Shown piece by piece: positions 1 through 8,113 of a stretch of DNA of 64,000 nt. The DNA comes from CAYSYM01 sp964435115 (lineage in GTDB: Bacteria > Chloroflexota > UBA6077 > CF-72): positions 1 through 64,000 of the forward strand of contig CAYSYM010000012.1 in assembly GCA_964435115.1 (NCBI GenBank). Direction: 5' to 3'. Each line of letters starts with the position of its first letter. The stretch's first letter is position 1. Under the pieces are notes generated by a model. The model saw nothing but the letters and a program-made list of their open reading frames with translations. It was not told where the DNA came from and did not search any database. The translations under genes were made by a program, and so were the position numbers.

Positions 1-333
1 ACGCGGCTCGGACCGGTGGATGTAACCGCGGCGGCCGGCGTGCCGGCGCTCGCCACGCGCGCCCTGGCCGCCGTGGCCGGCGGCGTCGAGCTGCTGATCC
101 CGGCCGAGGGCCTGTTCGACGTGGAGGCCGAGCGGCGCCGCGCCGAGGCGGAGAAGGCCGACGCCGGGAGCCAGGTGGCCCGACTCGAGGGGCTGCTCAG
201 GCGACCCGGCTTCGTCGAGAACGCGCCGAGCGAGGTGGTGCAGCGGGAGCGGGAGCGGCTGGCCGAGCAGCGCGAGCGGCTGGAGGCGCTGGAGCGGCGC
301 CTGGCCACCCTGCGCCACCTCCAGACGAGGTGA
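1..333 (+). CDS. valS: Valyl-tRNA synthetase, C-terminal end (partial)
   Basis: This is the last 110 codons of a gene that begins before the window; the frame is open from base 1. The fragment contains the GGVELLIPAEGLFDVEAE stretch followed by a charged, heptad-like helix that ends in a Leu/Arg-rich coiled coil. That is the tRNA-binding C-terminal arm of class I valyl-tRNA synthetase, which charges tRNA-Val in the cytoplasm. A GTG at 16 lies in frame but is internal. The stop codon overlaps a possible GTG start of the next gene. Assignment rests on the arm alone, since the catalytic domain is outside the window. Confidence 0.88.
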   Translation, partial: TRLGPVDVTAAAGVPALATRALAAVAGGVELLIPAEGLFDVEAERRRAEAEKADAGSQVARLEGLLRRPGFVENAPSEVVQRERERLAEQRERLEALERRLATLRHLQTR

Positions 334-344
334 GGGGAGAGCGC

Positions 345-920
345 GTGCCGAGTACCCCGGGGAGCGCACCCGCTGTGGGCCGCGCCTGGAGCGTGCGGCG
401 CGACCCGCTCGGCCGAACCCGCCGGGAGTCCGACCCGGTCCGCCGCGGGCGCGCGCGCCTGTGGCTGGCGCGTGGTGCTGGCGCACGCCCGGGGCCGGGC
501 GGCGGTGGTGGCCTCTCCTACGTGCTGATTCGCATCGCGCTCTACCTGGCAGCCCTCATCCCGTACGTCCTGCTGTACAGCACTAAGGAGCGCGCCCTGC
601 TGATCGGACCGCCGATCGGCGTGATCGGCGCCGCGGTCACCTGGTTCCTGCTGCGCGACGTCGACGTCACGCAGGCGCGGCGGCTCGTCCATGCCGCGGT
701 CGTGGGCGCGCTGCTCTTCGAGCTTACGTGGGCGTTTGGCTACTGGACGGTCGCGCCGGTGGTCGGGGGCGCGGCGATCTGGCTCGCCTTCTACGTGCTG
801 TCCGGCGTGGCCGAGCAGAACGCCGCCGGCACGCTCGACCGGCGGGTGGGGATCGAGTACGCGGTCGTCGCGCTGGTGGGCGTGCTCGTCGTCCTCGCCA
901 GCGCCCCCTGGCAGCCCTGA
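345..920 (+). CDS. Small polytopic membrane protein, function unknown
   Basis: The product is about 191 residues. The first 50 or so are Arg/Gly/Pro-rich and hydrophilic; the rest forms four or five hydrophobic helices with short loops. A GTG at 330 overlaps the valS stop, but the GTG at 345 has a GAGGGGAG ribosome-binding site six bases upstream, so it is preferred. I do not recognise the family with confidence; a DUF5656-like protein is possible. It probably follows valS in one transcript. The hydrophilic amino end may be mis-annotated, because no better start codon lies before the first helix. Confidence 0.6.
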   Translation: MPSTPGSAPAVGRAWSVRRDPLGRTRRESDPVRRGRARLWLARGAGARPGPGGGGGLSYVLIRIALYLAALIPYVLLYSTKERALLIGPPIGVIGAAVTWFLLRDVDVTQARRLVHAAVVGALLFELTWAFGYWTVAPVVGGAAIWLAFYVLSGVAEQNAAGTLDRRVGIEYAVVALVGVLVVLASAPWQP

Positions 921-992
921 CCGGCGACCGGGCTTGCCGGTCCCGCGCAGGAAGTGACGCGCCCAGTCCGTGGGTTCTCGAGCGGGGAGCGC

Positions 993-1757
993 CTACTCGA
1001 TGCCCAGGTAGGCCTCCTGGACCTGGGGGTTTGCCTGGAGGGCGCGGGCGTCGTCGGCCAGGACGATCCGGCCGGTCTCGATCACGTAGCCGCGGTGCGC
1101 CACATTGAGCGCCATCAGCGCGTTCTGCTCCACCAGGAGCACTGCCACCCCCTGGCGGTTGATCTCGACGATCGTGCGGAAGATCGTCTCCACCAGCATC
1201 GGGGCGAGGCCCATGCTGGGCTCGTCGAGCAGCAGCACTTTGGGGCTGCTCATCAGCGCCCGGCCGATTGCCAGCATCTGCTGCTCGCCACCCGAGAGCG
1301 TGCCACCCTTCTGCTTCAGGCGCTCGCGCAGGCGCGGGAAGAGCCCGAGCACCCGCTCGAGGTCGTGCCTGATCCCCTCCTGGTCGCGCCGAGCGAAGGC
1401 ACCCATCTCCAGGTTCTCCTGGACAGTCATGCGCGGGAAGATGCGCCGTCCTTCCGGTGCCTGGCAGATACCTCGCTCGACAATGCGGTGCGGCTCCAGG
1501 CGATCGATCCGGTGGCTGTGCAAGAGCACTGCGCCCGAGCGTGGCCGCAGGATGCCCGAGATGGTTCGCAGTGTGGTCGTCTTGCCGGCGCCGTTGCCGC
1601 CGATGAGGGTGACGATCTCGCCCGGGTTGACGGCGAGCGAGATGCCCTTCAGGGCGTGGATGTGGCCGTAGTAGGTGTGGACGTCGCGCAGCTCCAGCGT
1701 GGCCGCCGCGCTCGGGGCGGCCGGCGCGCGCGGGGTGGACACGGAGGCGGTTGCCAT
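993..1757 (-). CDS. livF: Branched-chain amino acid ABC transporter ATPase LivF
   Basis: A 254-residue ABC ATPase with Walker A GGNGAGKTT, signature LSGGEQQ and Walker B VLLLDEPS. The CQAPEGRRIFPRMTVQENLEMGA stretch (cited here by its core PEGRRIFPRMTV) is typical of LivF rather than LivG. It should drive uptake of leucine, isoleucine, valine or a related small amide at the inner face of the membrane together with LivG. It is the last gene of a minus-strand operon and begins 13 bases after livG. The first 20 residues are an Ala/Pro-rich extension, so a later start is possible. True substrate cannot be read from sequence. Confidence 0.93.
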   Translation of the reverse strand: MATASVSTPRAPAAPSAAATLELRDVHTYYGHIHALKGISLAVNPGEIVTLIGGNGAGKTTTLRTISGILRPRSGAVLLHSHRIDRLEPHRIVERGICQAPEGRRIFPRMTVQENLEMGAFARRDQEGIRHDLERVLGLFPRLRERLKQKGGTLSGGEQQMLAIGRALMSSPKVLLLDEPSMGLAPMLVETIFRTIVEINRQGVAVLLVEQNALMALNVAHRGYVIETGRIVLADDARALQANPQVQEAYLGIE

Positions 1758-1770
1758 ACGCTCCGTCCCC

Positions 1771-2580
1771 CTACGCTGGCGAGGGTTGGGCAGCCGCGGG
1801 CCCCGCGCCTTCGGCGGCAGCGCGGCCCAGGTAGGCCTCGATGACGCGTGGATCGCGCTGCACCTCTTGGGGGGTGCCCTCGGCGATCTTCTGCCCGTAG
1901 TCCAGGACCGTCACGCGGTCAGAGATGCCCATGACCACCTTCATGTCGTGCTCGATCAGCAGGATGGTGAGGCTCATCTCACTCCGCAGGCGGCCGATGA
2001 GCCGGGTGAGGGCCGCCGTCTCATGCGGGTTCATGCCTGCCGTTGGCTCGTCGAGCAGCAGCAGCTTCGGCTGGGTGGCCAGCGCCCGGGCTACCTCCAG
2101 CCGACGCTGGTCGCCGTACGGCAGGTGGCGCGCCCACTCCTCCTGCTTGTTGGCCAACCCCACGAACCGCAGCAGCTCCCGCGCCCGCTCACGCGCCTGC
2201 TGCTCCTCCCGCACCACCCGCGGGGTGCGCAGCACCGCCTCGAGCGCGTTGCCCTTCAGTCGGGCATGCATGCCCACCAGGACGTTGTCCAGCGCGCTCA
2301 TGTTGGCGAACAGCCGGATGTTCTGGAACGTGCGCGCGATGCCGAGCCGCGTGATGGCGTGTGGCTTGAGCCCGGTGATGTTCTGGCCGGCGAACCGCAC
2401 CTCGCCGCTGGTCGGCGTGTAGAGGCCGGCCACGATGTTGAAGAACGTTGTCTTCCCGGCTCCGTTCGGCCCGATCAAGCTGACGATGGCGTGCTCGTCG
2501 ATGGTGAAGTCCACCTGGTTGACGGCGACGAGGCCGCCGAACCGCTTCGTGATCGCCCTGGCTTCGAGGAGGGGAGCCAT
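1771..2580 (-). CDS. livG: Branched-chain amino acid ABC transporter ATPase LivG
   Basis: A 269-residue ABC ATPase with Walker A GPNGAGKTT, a signature in the LivG-type form LPYGDQRRLE and Walker B LLLLDEPTAGMNP. The C-terminal part has the MKVVMGISDRVTVLDYG motif that marks LivG. It pairs with LivF to power the LivH/LivM channel. The gene starts five bases after livM, which implies tight co-translation. The C-terminus ends in an Ala/Pro-rich tail of about 20 residues that is not part of the ABC fold. Confidence 0.94.
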   Translation of the reverse strand: MAPLLEARAITKRFGGLVAVNQVDFTIDEHAIVSLIGPNGAGKTTFFNIVAGLYTPTSGEVRFAGQNITGLKPHAITRLGIARTFQNIRLFANMSALDNVLVGMHARLKGNALEAVLRTPRVVREEQQARERARELLRFVGLANKQEEWARHLPYGDQRRLEVARALATQPKLLLLDEPTAGMNPHETAALTRLIGRLRSEMSLTILLIEHDMKVVMGISDRVTVLDYGQKIAEGTPQEVQRDPRVIEAYLGRAAAEGAGPAAAQPSPA

Positions 2581-2585
2581 GGCGG

Positions 2586-3860
2586 CTAGGCGCGCACGCC
2601 GCCCATCGTGCGGTCAACGAGCGCCTCCTCGCCGAGCTGGTCCAGCTCTTCGGGCACCTCGGCGTGCAGCTCCAGCGCTCGCTGGCGGTTCGGGAAGATG
2701 CCCTCCGGCCGGGTGAGCATGAGGACGACCAGCGCCAGGCCGAAGATGCCGAACTTGTACTGGGTCAGGTCGACGGTCTGGAGGAGGTCGCTCACCAGCG
2801 GGACGTTCAAGGCGCCGGCAAGCCCGTGCAGCCAGTTCGTCGCCTCGCTGGTCAGCACGCGGTCGTAGAAGCCGAGCACGACGCCGCCGAAGATGACGCC
2901 CCAGATGTTGCCGATCCCACCGAGGATGATCATCGAGAGGACGATGATCGAGATCGAGAAGTCGAACTGGAACGGGTCGATCACCTGCAGCATGCTCGCC
3001 CAGAGTGACCCGGCGAAGCCGGAGAAGGAGGCGCCGAGCGCGAAGGCGAGCAGCTTCGTCTGCACCAGGTCGATGCCCATCGCGGCCGCGGCCAGCTCGT
3101 CCTCGCGCATCGCCATCCAGGCGCGCCCGACGCGCGAGTTGGCGAGGCGGTGGATGGCGATGACGGATACCACCCCGACGAGGAAGATGAGGTAGTACCA
3201 GCCGGCCTGGTCGCTGTTGAACAGCTCCCTCACCTCGACCTGGCTGCCTTCGACCCACGGGACCGCCGGGCGGCCGATCGGGTTCATCCCCTTGGAGCCC
3301 TTCGTCCACTGGTCCAGGTTCAGGAAGACGCGGGGGACGATCTCACCGAACGCCAGCGTGACGATGGCCAGGTAGTCGCCCCGCAGGCGGAGGGTTGGCG
3401 CGCCGAGGATCACACCGAAGCCGGCGGCGACGAAGAAGGAGAGAGCCATTGCGACGTAGAAGTTGGCGCTGAAGTAGGGGGCGAGCGGACTCTGGGGCGA
3501 GGTGAGGAAGGCGGCCGTGTAGCCGCCGATGGCGAAGAACGCAGCGTACCCGAGGTCGAGCAGCCCGGCGAACCCGACGACGATGTTGAGGCCGAGGGCG
3601 AGCAGTGTGAAGATGAGGATGGTTGGGAAGGCGCCCATCTTGCGCCAGCCGAGGCTGGCATCGAAGAAGGGGTAGAGCGCGAGGAAGATGATGAACGTGA
3701 CGAGGAAGGCGTTTCGGAGCACCGTGCCCGGGTCGCCGCCGTTGCGGCCCAGCACGCGGGCGAGGGCTCGCCCGCGCCCGGAGAGCCCGGCGCCAGTCGG
3801 CCCGGCGGCCTGCTGGGAGGGACGCACGGTCTGGCTGGTCATGGCATCCCAGGCGCTCAC
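2586..3860 (-). CDS. livM: Branched-chain amino acid ABC transporter permease LivM
   Basis: A 424-residue permease with eight or more hydrophobic helices. The sequence GLLDLGYAAFFAIGGYTAAF is the family signature, and GGIGNIWGVIFGG is the conserved late loop. The first 55 residues are cytoplasmic and longer than in many relatives, and the C-terminus has a hydrophilic 40-residue tail rich in Glu. The start codon overlaps the livH stop by four bases (ATGA). LivM forms the membrane channel with LivH. Confidence 0.93.
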   Translation of the reverse strand: MSAWDAMTSQTVRPSQQAAGPTGAGLSGRGRALARVLGRNGGDPGTVLRNAFLVTFIIFLALYPFFDASLGWRKMGAFPTILIFTLLALGLNIVVGFAGLLDLGYAAFFAIGGYTAAFLTSPQSPLAPYFSANFYVAMALSFFVAAGFGVILGAPTLRLRGDYLAIVTLAFGEIVPRVFLNLDQWTKGSKGMNPIGRPAVPWVEGSQVEVRELFNSDQAGWYYLIFLVGVVSVIAIHRLANSRVGRAWMAMREDELAAAAMGIDLVQTKLLAFALGASFSGFAGSLWASMLQVIDPFQFDFSISIIVLSMIILGGIGNIWGVIFGGVVLGFYDRVLTSEATNWLHGLAGALNVPLVSDLLQTVDLTQYKFGIFGLALVVLMLTRPEGIFPNRQRALELHAEVPEELDQLGEEALVDRTMGGVRA

Positions 3861-4813
3861 GCCCGCTGGGTCGTCTCTTCGCCCAGCAGACCGGTGGGCT
3901 TGAAGATCAGAATCAGGACGAGGAGCCCGAACACGACCGCCTGGGTCCAGCGCGGGTCCCAGATCCGATCAGAGATCGCGGCGATGATACCGATGACCAT
4001 CCCGCCGAGGAACGCGCCCTGGATGTTGCCAATGCCGCCCATGACGGCGGCGGTGAACGCGTAGAGGCCGTTGCGGAAGCCCTGGAAGAACCAGGCCGAG
4101 TTGTTGTACAGGCCGTAGATCGTGCCCGCCGCGCCGGCCAGCGCCCCGCCCAGCAGGAAGGTCAGGGCGATGGTCAGGTTGATGTCGATGCCCATCATCG
4201 CCGCGGCGTCACGATCCTGGGCGGTCGCGCGCATCGCCTTCCCGAGCCGGGTGCGCTGCACGAACAGGTGGAGCGCGACCATGAGTGGGATCGAGATCGC
4301 GATGGCGAGCAGGTCCTTGAGCGTGAACAGCACTTGCGTGCGGATGCCGAAGACGTCGTTGAAGATGTCCACGCGCGGCACGAGGTCCGGGAAGTTGACC
4401 TGGGACGCGCCCTTCCAGAGCAGCCCCACGTTGACCAGGATGAACGAGACGCCGATGGCGGAGATGAGCGGCGCCAGGCGGGGCGCGTTCCTCAACCGGC
4501 GGTAGGCGAGCCGCTCGATGCTCACGTTGAGGAACGCCGCGACGACCATGGCCACGAGGATCGCCCCGGCGAGCAAGACGGCGATCGTGGGCGGCGGCAG
4601 GAGGTAGGCCTGCCGCTCCCCGAGCAGCCCCGGGACCCAGGTGACGAGTGTCAGGGCGACCATCGTCCCGATCATGAAGACGTCGCCGTGGGCGAAGTTG
4701 ATGAGCTCGATGATCCCGTACACCAGTGTGTAGCCGAGCGCGACCAGCGAGATGATGGCGCCGTTGGCGATGCCGATCAGCAGCACCTGCAGGACTTCGT
4801 CGTACCACTGCAT
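3857..4813 (-). CDS. livH: Branched-chain amino acid ABC transporter permease LivH
   Basis: A 318-residue permease with eight predicted membrane helices. ELINFAHGDVFMIG near residue 40 and the GGIGNIQGAFLGG loop near residue 260 are the LivH signatures. It is separated from the binding-protein gene upstream by about 300 bases that hold a terminator-like hairpin and a 67-base repeat. That arrangement suggests the permease and ATPase genes are transcribed less than the binding protein, or from their own promoter. No strong ribosome-binding site is visible before the ATG. Confidence 0.93.
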   Translation of the reverse strand: MQWYDEVLQVLLIGIANGAIISLVALGYTLVYGIIELINFAHGDVFMIGTMVALTLVTWVPGLLGERQAYLLPPPTIAVLLAGAILVAMVVAAFLNVSIERLAYRRLRNAPRLAPLISAIGVSFILVNVGLLWKGASQVNFPDLVPRVDIFNDVFGIRTQVLFTLKDLLAIAISIPLMVALHLFVQRTRLGKAMRATAQDRDAAAMMGIDINLTIALTFLLGGALAGAAGTIYGLYNNSAWFFQGFRNGLYAFTAAVMGGIGNIQGAFLGGMVIGIIAAISDRIWDPRWTQAVVFGLLVLILIFKPTGLLGEETTQRA

Positions 4814-4964
4814 GCTATGTCGCGCGTGACCCCCAGCGAGGACGGCTAAAGCGCTTCGCGCTTGCTCTGAGAGCGGTGGTCGAGCAGGCGCTGCCCGAGC
4901 CCCCCAAGATTGCGGGAATGATGGCGTGCAGGCCTCACGCCCGCAAGTTTCCCGCCACGTCCCG

Positions 4965-5031
4965 AATCCGTGAGTCCGAGATCAGATCCGTCACCCAGCG
5001 GGTGAAGCTTTCAATCGAGAATCCACGGATT
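4965..5031 (+). repeat. 67-bp dispersed palindromic repeat, copy 1
   Basis: The unit begins AATCCGTG and ends CACGGATT, and it folds on itself through most of its length, with an inner TCACCC-AGC-GGGTGA hairpin. It is flanked by CCCG on the left and GGGG on the right. Copies of exactly the same length lie at 6915-6981 and 35205-35271. This copy is downstream of the substrate-binding protein gene. Confidence 0.85.
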
Positions 5032-5042
5032 GGGGCACGTGC

Positions 5043-5078
5043 GAGGAGCTGGCCGCCTCCGTGACTGGCCAGCTCCTC
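5043..5078 (-). terminator. Hairpin downstream of the binding-protein gene
   Basis: GAGGAGCTGGCC (5043-5054) and GGCCAGCTCCTC (5067-5078) form a perfect 12-bp stem with a 12-base loop. It lies 34 bases past the stop codon of the binding protein. There is no T-run, so it may end transcription weakly or protect the upstream mRNA, as is common between binding-protein and permease genes. Confidence 0.6.
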
Positions 5079-5111
5079 CACTCCGTGCGGTCCGGGTTCC
5101 CGCCGCGCCGA

Positions 5112-6479
5112 CTACCTGGGCGCCTCGATCGTGACGGCGTTCTCGTCGTCGAACTTGCCGCCCTTCACCTGGCGGCCACTCATCGCCGTGAGCGTGGTGT
5201 CGCCGCTGGCCTGGAAGCTCCACCTGCCCAGGGCACCGTCGAACTCCCGGGTGGCGAAGACGGCGTCCCTGATCTTGGCGCGGTCCTTCACGCCGGCGCG
5301 CTGGATGCCATCCAGTGCGACCTTGGCGGCCTCGTAGCCATAGGCGGCGTACGCCTCCGGCTCGGACTTGAACTGGTCCTTGTACCGCGCGTACCAGTCT
5401 GCCCCCTTGCCGGTGAGCTTCTTCGGGGGCACGCCGCCGAAGGTGATGTACGCGCCCTCGGCCGCCTGGCCGGCGGCTTCGATGAAGGCCTGCTCGTAGA
5501 TCCCATCGGGGCCCATCAGGCGGACGCTGTCGCCCAGCGTCGCCCGCAGGTCCTGCCAGAGCTTGCCGGCGTTGTTCTGGGTGATACCGCCGTAGAACAC
5601 GACGTCGGCGCCGCTGGCGCGCACCTTCTGGGCGAGCGCCCGGTAGTCGCTGGCCTTGGAGTCGATGCCCTCAGGGCCGCCCACGACCTGCAGGCCAATC
5701 CTGTCCGCGGCCAGCTTGTACATGACCGCCAGCCCGCGACCGTACAGCTCGGTGTCGTCCAGCACGTACGCCTTGGTGGCGCCGAGGTTCTTGGACCACT
5801 GCGCCGCCGCCGCTCCCTGCAGCTCGTCCGACGGCACCACGCGGGTGTAGTTTCGCTGGCAGCCGGGGTAGTAGACGTCCGGCTCGTTTGGCTCGACCCC
5901 CTCCACCTTCTTGGTCAGGCCGGGGTAGGTGTTGGCTGGCGAGATCATCACCAGGTTGGCCTTGCAGAGGATCGGAATGGACACCTTGGCCGCGCCCGAG
6001 TTGAACGTGCCGATGTAGACCATCGCGTCCGGGTCGCCGGCCGTCATGTTGGCGTTCTCGGCCTCCTTGGCGGCGTCCCACGACCCCTTGGCGGCCGTCG
6101 CGTCGTCCATGTCTTCGTAGGTGATCGTCGCGTTGCCGATCCGGTTGTTTACCTCGCCCAGCGCCATCTTGATCGAGTTGACGATGGTGTCGGTCTGGCC
6201 CTTGCTCGAGCCGGTCCGCGGCAGACTGGACATGATCTTGATCGTGCCGGTCAGGGCGCCAGCGGCCGGGCTGGGCGAGGGCACCACCGCGGGCTTGGCG
6301 GCCGGGCTCGGGCTCGCGACCGGGCTCGCCGCCGGGGCGGCGGTCGGCTTGGGCGCTTCGGCCGGCTTGGCCGGTGCCGTGGTGGGCGCCGGCTGCGCGG
6401 CAGGCGCGCACGCCGCGGCGAGCGCGGCCAGGGCGGCCGGCAGCACGAACAGGCGCCAGAACGTTGCTCTACGCATCAT
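5112..6479 (-). CDS. Branched-chain amino acid ABC transporter substrate-binding lipoprotein
   Basis: About 455 residues. A signal peptide with a lipobox (LAAAC) is followed by an Ala/Pro/Lys/Ser linker of roughly 75 residues and then a periplasmic-binding-protein type I fold (TIKIMSSLPRTGSSKGQ, VSIPILCKANLVMISPANTYPGL). It is the extracellular receptor of the Liv system encoded downstream. An ATG at 6485 is only one base from the GAGGAGGA ribosome-binding site, so the ATG at 6479 (or 6476) is the better start. Long low-complexity linkers of this kind are usual in lipoproteins of Gram-positive-like or monoderm bacteria such as Chloroflexota. Confidence 0.92.
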   Translation of the reverse strand: MMRRATFWRLFVLPAALAALAAACAPAAQPAPTTAPAKPAEAPKPTAAPAASPVASPSPAAKPAVVPSPSPAAGALTGTIKIMSSLPRTGSSKGQTDTIVNSIKMALGEVNNRIGNATITYEDMDDATAAKGSWDAAKEAENANMTAGDPDAMVYIGTFNSGAAKVSIPILCKANLVMISPANTYPGLTKKVEGVEPNEPDVYYPGCQRNYTRVVPSDELQGAAAAQWSKNLGATKAYVLDDTELYGRGLAVMYKLAADRIGLQVVGGPEGIDSKASDYRALAQKVRASGADVVFYGGITQNNAGKLWQDLRATLGDSVRLMGPDGIYEQAFIEAAGQAAEGAYITFGGVPPKKLTGKGADWYARYKDQFKSEPEAYAAYGYEAAKVALDGIQRAGVKDRAKIRDAVFATREFDGALGRWSFQASGDTTLTAMSGRQVKGGKFDDENAVTIEAPR

Positions 6480-6548
6480 CTGCATTCCTCCTCAGGGGAC
6501 CGAGAATCTCCGGGCGCAGACCCTGCGTCCGCACCCATATGGGCGCCG

Positions 6549-6573
6549 GACGTCCGCCCGCCGGGCGGACGTC
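6549..6573. promoter_or_regulatory. Perfect 11-bp inverted repeat upstream of the binding protein
   Basis: GACGTCCGCCC and GGGCGGACGTC are separated by three bases. The element is 70-94 bases before the binding-protein start, and a second small palindrome (CCCATATGGG, about 6534-6543) lies between them. It could be an operator or a leader hairpin; the sequence does not decide. Confidence 0.4.
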
Positions 6574-7293
6574 GAAAGAACGCCCTGCGGTGGGCAAGTG
6601 TTCCCCGCGGGGGGTGCCGACCCCCGCGCACCTGTCATTCAGGCGCTCGAACGTGCGGCCTGGGAGCGTTCCCCAGAGGCCGCCTATCGCCTAGACGTTC
6701 GGCGGAGACCCCTCCTCACGCATCAACGCGGGATCGCGCGCCCCGAAGTAGCGCGCACAGAGCCACCTGCCCCTCCACGAGGCCGTCCTGTGCGTGTACG
6801 CGCTCGCCAAGGAGCGCGGACCCCAGCGCCCTAGTTACGCCGTTGTGACCCGGGCGAGCTAGCGGCACAGTACCAACGCCTCCCCCCCTTGTCAACTGCC
6901 GCCGGTGGGCCCGGAATCCGTGAGTCCCAGATCCGATCCTTCATCCGCTGGGTGAAGCGTTCGATCTGGAATCCACGGATTCGGGGTGGGCGCGGAGCGC
7001 TCGGGACGCTGCCGGGGCGGGCGTCAGGTGGTGGGTGTTGGATGGCGGGCCTGCCTCCCGCTGCGCTCGCCTCTGCAATCCGCCGTCTGAAATCGGAGAG
7101 CTCCGGTGGCTGGCGGCTGGGGCGCGGAGATCGCTGGGATGGGCCCGGTGGGGGAATACGGCGCGGCGGCGTGCGTTATACGTTCTTGGAGTAGCGCATC
7201 GTCCCGCGAGCACCCCTACCTGCTGACCCCCAAGATCGGACAAGGCACAGATCCTGCCGGGCACGCTTCGCGCACGAAAGGACCGGCCCCGCA
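6574..7293. other. Intergenic region without a supported gene
   Basis: About 720 bases with no reading frame that looks coding. It contains GCGGGGG/CCCCCGC pairing near 6606-6627 and the second 67-bp repeat at 6915-6981. A weak TATACG box near 7177-7182 could serve the zinc-ribbon gene that follows. Confidence 0.6.
6915..6981 (+). repeat. 67-bp dispersed palindromic repeat, copy 2
   Basis: This copy has the best internal pairing of the three. Position 1 pairs with 67 and so on inward for about 28 pairs, leaving a three-base GCT loop with only four mismatches. Together with copy 1 it flanks the binding-protein gene in direct orientation. Confidence 0.85.
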
Positions 7294-7653
7294 ATGACCA
7301 CATCGACAAGCGATTCCTCCAAGCCGTCCGTCCGCACCCTGGTCGTCGCCGACGTCAAGTGCTACCTGTGCGGCACCATCTCCGGGAGGATCGAGAGCGA
7401 CCGACAGCCGCTCCCGCGCAGCGTCACCTTCCACAAGGCCGGCGAGGAGAAAGCCCTGCCCGTGCTGGACTGGCGGCGCCTGCGCTGCGTTCGCTGTGGC
7501 GGCCCGATCTACCTGGACGACGCCGACGTGATCACACAGCGGATCGAGACCTACAACTGGCTCGAGGAGCGGCCCCGCCGTGGCCGGCCGCCCAAGCGGC
7601 TGGCGCAGGAGCGGCAGCGCGAGCGCGGCCCGTTCGACTCGCAAGCTGCCTGA
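7294..7653 (+). CDS. Zinc-ribbon protein with AT-hook-like tail, function unknown
   Basis: A 119-residue protein with two CxxC knuckles, CYLCG near residue 23 and CVRCGG near residue 65, which together should bind one zinc. The C-terminal part reads RPRRGRPPKRL, a core like that of AT-hooks, and is followed by an Arg/Glu-rich tail. This combination suggests nucleic-acid binding. GAAAGGACCGG upstream serves as a poor ribosome-binding site. I do not recognise a named family. The gene stands alone between divergent and convergent neighbours. Confidence 0.72.
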   Translation: MTTSTSDSSKPSVRTLVVADVKCYLCGTISGRIESDRQPLPRSVTFHKAGEEKALPVLDWRRLRCVRCGGPIYLDDADVITQRIETYNWLEERPRRGRPPKRLAQERQRERGPFDSQAA

Positions 7654-7771
7654 GCGCGTCGCGCAGGGGGTGGTTGCTCGGCCACCCGGCTCCTCGTGAG
7701 CACGCCCTCCCGAGGCACCTTCGGGATAGCGTTTGCCGCGTGGAGCCTCCCCATTTGCCGGGGCGGTGCAG

Positions 7772-8113
7772 CTACAGCGTGATGACCTGGTCCGGGGGGT
7801 CCTGCTCCAGCGCCGCGTAGAGGTCGGGGAAGCAGCCGATCGGGATCCCCTCGATCAGCTTATCGGCGATGTCGCGCTCGTAGCAGCACTGGTCGCAGCC
7901 CATCAGCAGGATACCCTGTGCCCGCGCAACCGCCGCCAGCCGTTCTCCAATCGGGTTGCCCTTGACCAGGACGTAGTTGTTGTCCTCGAAGAAGAACATG
8001 CCGGCCACCTGCGCGCCATGCCGCCCTTCTTCGAGCTGCGGCAGGATCATCTTGCCCAGCTTGTACGAGACGGTATGCCCCTGCGTGGCGAAGAGGTAGG
8101 CCACCCGCATCAT
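7772..8113 (-). CDS. DsrE-like small sulfur-relay/redox protein
   Basis: About 113 residues with the fold signature of the DsrE/DsrF/YchN family: VAYLFATQGHTV at the start, a central FFFEDNNYVLVKGN segment, and LLMGCDQCCYERDIAD carrying three cysteines. Such proteins carry persulfide or act in sulfur transfer. The first ATG (8113) overlaps the stop of the upstream NifU-like gene as ATGA, with GAGGAG seven bases before it. This makes it the last gene of a three-gene minus-strand operon with proline dehydrogenase. Its specific partner is unknown. Confidence 0.75.
   Translation of the reverse strand: MMRVAYLFATQGHTVSYKLGKMILPQLEEGRHGAQVAGMFFFEDNNYVLVKGNPIGERLAAVARAQGILLMGCDQCCYERDIADKLIEGIPIGCFPDLYAALEQDPPDQVITL

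Noticed and set aside
5061..6848. Long open frame on the plus strand opposite the binding-protein gene (595 codons)
   Set aside because: It mirrors the high-GC codon pattern of the real minus-strand lipoprotein gene, has no motif, and runs through the intergenic hairpins.
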